NCBI GenBank assembly: GCA_039815505.1
Contig: JBCBZE010000183.1
Location: 1-7,065 of the forward strand
DNA: 7,065 nucleotides
Origin: CANLWN01 sp039815505
Lineage (GTDB): Bacteria > Bacteroidota > Bacteroidia > Flavobacteriales > Flavobacteriaceae
Direction of reading: 5' to 3'
The notes beneath the pieces were generated by a model that worked only from the letters and a program-made list of their open reading frames with translations, made no database searches and had not been told where the DNA came from. A program made the position numbers and the translations under genes. Each line of letters begins with the position of its first letter. The first letter of the stretch is position 1. This document shows, in pieces, positions 5,678-7,065 of the stretch.

Positions 5678-6394
5678 ATGAACAAAAAGGTAAGACTTCA
5701 AGACTTAGGATATAAGGATTACAAGGAAACTTGGGATTATCAGGAGCAGCTTTTTAAGGAAGTTGTAGATATCAAGATCAAGAACCGTAGGGAAGATGCG
5801 GGGCTACCAACTCCCAACCATTTTTTATTTGTAGAACACCCGCATGTGTATACTTTGGGTAAAAGTGGGGATATTGATAATCTATTGGTCAATAAGGACG
5901 AATTGAACCAAAAGGGAGCTACTTTCTATAAAATAAATAGGGGTGGGGATATCACTTACCATGGTCCGGGGCAAATTGTTGGTTATCCTATCTTGGATTT
6001 GGACAATTTTTTTACGGACATTCATAAATATCTCCGTTTTTTGGAGGAAATGATTATTCTCACTTTAGCGGAGTATGGACTAAAAGCCGAAAGATCTCAG
6101 GGGGAAACGGGGGTCTGGTTAGATGTAGGGACACCCTTTGCCCGTAAGATTTGTGCCATGGGTGTACGGGCCAGTAGATGGGTGACCATGCACGGTTTTG
6201 CATTGAACGTAAATACCGATCTTGGTTATTTTGATCTAATGATTCCCTGTGGTATAAAAGATAAAGCGGTTACCTCTTTAAATGTGGAATTGGGCCAAAA
6301 GGAAGTAAGTATGTATGAGGTAAAGAAAAAGCTGTTAAAAAACTTTGCCCAGCTTTTTGAAGCCGAAATTATAAAAGCAAAGACCGAGGTATAA
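5678..6394 (+). CDS. lipB: Lipoyl(octanoyl) transferase LipB
   Basis: LipB moves octanoate from acyl carrier protein to the lipoyl-domain lysine of 2-oxoacid dehydrogenases and the glycine cleavage H protein; LipA then inserts sulfur. The 238-residue protein is full length for the family. The BPL/LplA-like fold is visible with VEHPHVYTLGKSG (52-64), the LipB signature RGGDITYHGPGQIVGYPILD (88-107), the catalytic lysine in ARKICAMGVRASRWVTMHGF (K157), and the catalytic cysteine in DLMIPCGIKDKAVTSL (C191), which forms the acyl thioester. The start at 5678 gives MNKKVRLQDLGYKDY, in line with flavobacterial LipB proteins as I remember them. The gene is not next to lipA in this window. It converges with the DUF3108-like gene, 38 bp apart. 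Confidence 0.97.
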   Translation: MNKKVRLQDLGYKDYKETWDYQEQLFKEVVDIKIKNRREDAGLPTPNHFLFVEHPHVYTLGKSGDIDNLLVNKDELNQKGATFYKINRGGDITYHGPGQIVGYPILDLDNFFTDIHKYLRFLEEMIILTLAEYGLKAERSQGETGVWLDVGTPFARKICAMGVRASRWVTMHGFALNVNTDLGYFDLMIPCGIKDKAVTSLNVELGQKEVSMYEVKKKLLKNFAQLFEAEIIKAKTEV

Positions 6395-6402
6395 GCCCCG
6401 GT
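6383..6402 (+). terminator. Hairpin spanning the lipB stop codon
   Basis: ACCGAGG (6383-6389) pairs with CCCCGGT (6396-6402) at six of seven positions. The loop TATAAG contains the stop codon TAA (6392-6394). It lies between convergent genes and is near-symmetric, so it could act on both strands. The plus-strand U-run (CTTTT) comes only about 12 nt later, so termination strength is uncertain. Confidence 0.4.
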
Positions 6403-6432
6403 GATCTAACCGTACTTTTAAGAAATACCATT

Positions 6433-7065
6433 TTATTTGCTGAAAGCGCTGAGTACTGAACTGTTTATGAGCTTGCCATTTGGGTGATAACTCTCTTGTT
6501 TAATCATTCCAATACCTTCCGAAAACCAGATTCTGGATGGGAAAGTCTTATTGGCGACCATCATTTTAGTCTTATTTTCGCTATAGATCACATAACAATC
6601 ATACGTTCCTGAAGGAGTGGTTATGCGCTCCTTTTTTTCCACTTTTCGGTTGACCATATCTATAGCGATATTCATGGTTATTCCACTCATGTTTACTTTA
6701 ACGGCGACATTGGCGTCGGCTAGTCCCTGACCTACGTCCAAATCATTGGGAAGTTCAATATCCGTTCCCGAAATATCCATTTCCATACCTTCATACTGTT
6801 TCAACATTTGACTGGAAAGTAACGATTCAAAATCTATTTTGACCGAATTGCCATTGCAGCTAAAATTATAATCCGATGTTAGGATTTCCTTCCCCTTGGC
6901 ATCAAAATATTGTAGGGCCATGGTTGCCGAAGTGCTGCCTTCTTGTACACTTACGTTGGTTATCTTATAATTTACGGACCCATCGGTTTTCCCCTTTTTG
7001 TTATAGGAAGTATAGGTGAAATTGCTACCCTCTATCATTGGATAGTACTTACTACAATCCTGAGC
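6433..7065 (-). CDS. Exported DUF3108/TapB-like protein, N-terminus outside window
   Basis: The frame ends at TAA (6435-6433) and stays open to the right edge, so the 5' end is missing; 210 residues are visible. An internal ATG at 7038 is not the start: the nine codons before it (AQDCSKYYP) continue the frame and read like the junction of a signal peptide (A-Q) with the mature protein. The body is beta-rich: repeated strand pairs (NFTYTSYNKKGKTDGSVNYK, ATMALQYFDAKGKEIL, VAVKVNMSGITMNIAIDMV), then RITTPSGTYDCYVIYSENKT, and a C-terminal KTFPSRIWFSEGIGMIKQES followed by NGKLINSSVLSAF. The pattern of a property-measuring beta barrel ending in W-[FY]-x-x-G-[IV]-G-[ML]-[IV]-[KR] fits DUF3108/TapB-like envelope proteins of Bacteroidota; this is recognition by pattern, not a search. 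Visible cysteines: the one after the signal region, one in NFSCNGN, and one in YDCYV. Role unknown; a periplasmic location is likely. Confidence 0.8.
   Translation of the reverse strand, partial: AQDCSKYYPMIEGSNFTYTSYNKKGKTDGSVNYKITNVSVQEGSTSATMALQYFDAKGKEILTSDYNFSCNGNSVKIDFESLLSSQMLKQYEGMEMDISGTDIELPNDLDVGQGLADANVAVKVNMSGITMNIAIDMVNRKVEKKERITTPSGTYDCYVIYSENKTKMMVANKTFPSRIWFSEGIGMIKQESYHPNGKLINSSVLSAFSK

Overview
The window looks like chromosomal DNA of a marine-type member of the Flavobacteriaceae (Bacteroidota), in the neighbourhood of Maribacter, Zobellia or Allomuricauda; the genus is a guess. The grounds are moderate-to-low GC, promoter -7 elements of the Bacteroidota type TAnnTTTG, few Shine-Dalgarno sequences, lipoprotein signals with acidic residues after the cysteine, a LysRS with an extra C-terminal domain, and a LipB of flavobacterial type. 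I see no mobile element, tRNA, rRNA, CRISPR array or phage gene, and no gene-free stretch above about 150 bases.

Left part, all on the minus strand. Reading in the direction of transcription: a membrane-anchored LuxR-type regulator (4517-3447), a periplasmic thioredoxin-like protein with one active-site cysteine and C-terminal TPRs (3364-2474), lysS (2373-682), and a PKD-domain lipoprotein whose 3' part lies beyond the left edge (531-1). lysS has its own good promoter, so the four genes need not form one operon.

Middle, plus strand. A 51-residue YqaE/Pmp3-family membrane protein (4621-4776) is divergent from the LuxR-type gene across a 103-bp shared control region. It is followed by an unassigned lipoprotein (4900-5646) and, 31 bp later, lipB (5678-6394), octanoyl transferase of lipoate synthesis. 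Right edge, minus strand: a secreted DUF3108/TapB-like protein (6433 to beyond 7065) converges on lipB.

How they may work together: lysS and lipB are housekeeping genes. The accessory theme is the cell envelope: a regulator with a periplasmic sensor, a periplasmic thioredoxin-like protein, a small stress-type membrane protein and three exported proteins. The most testable idea is that the one-component membrane regulator controls the divergent yqaE-like gene and perhaps the thioredoxin-like gene. I found no clearly new large system. Two genes have an upstream in-frame TTG that lengthens the open frame, but internal ATG starts are preferred for both. Three genes have a hairpin whose loop holds all or most of the stop codon.
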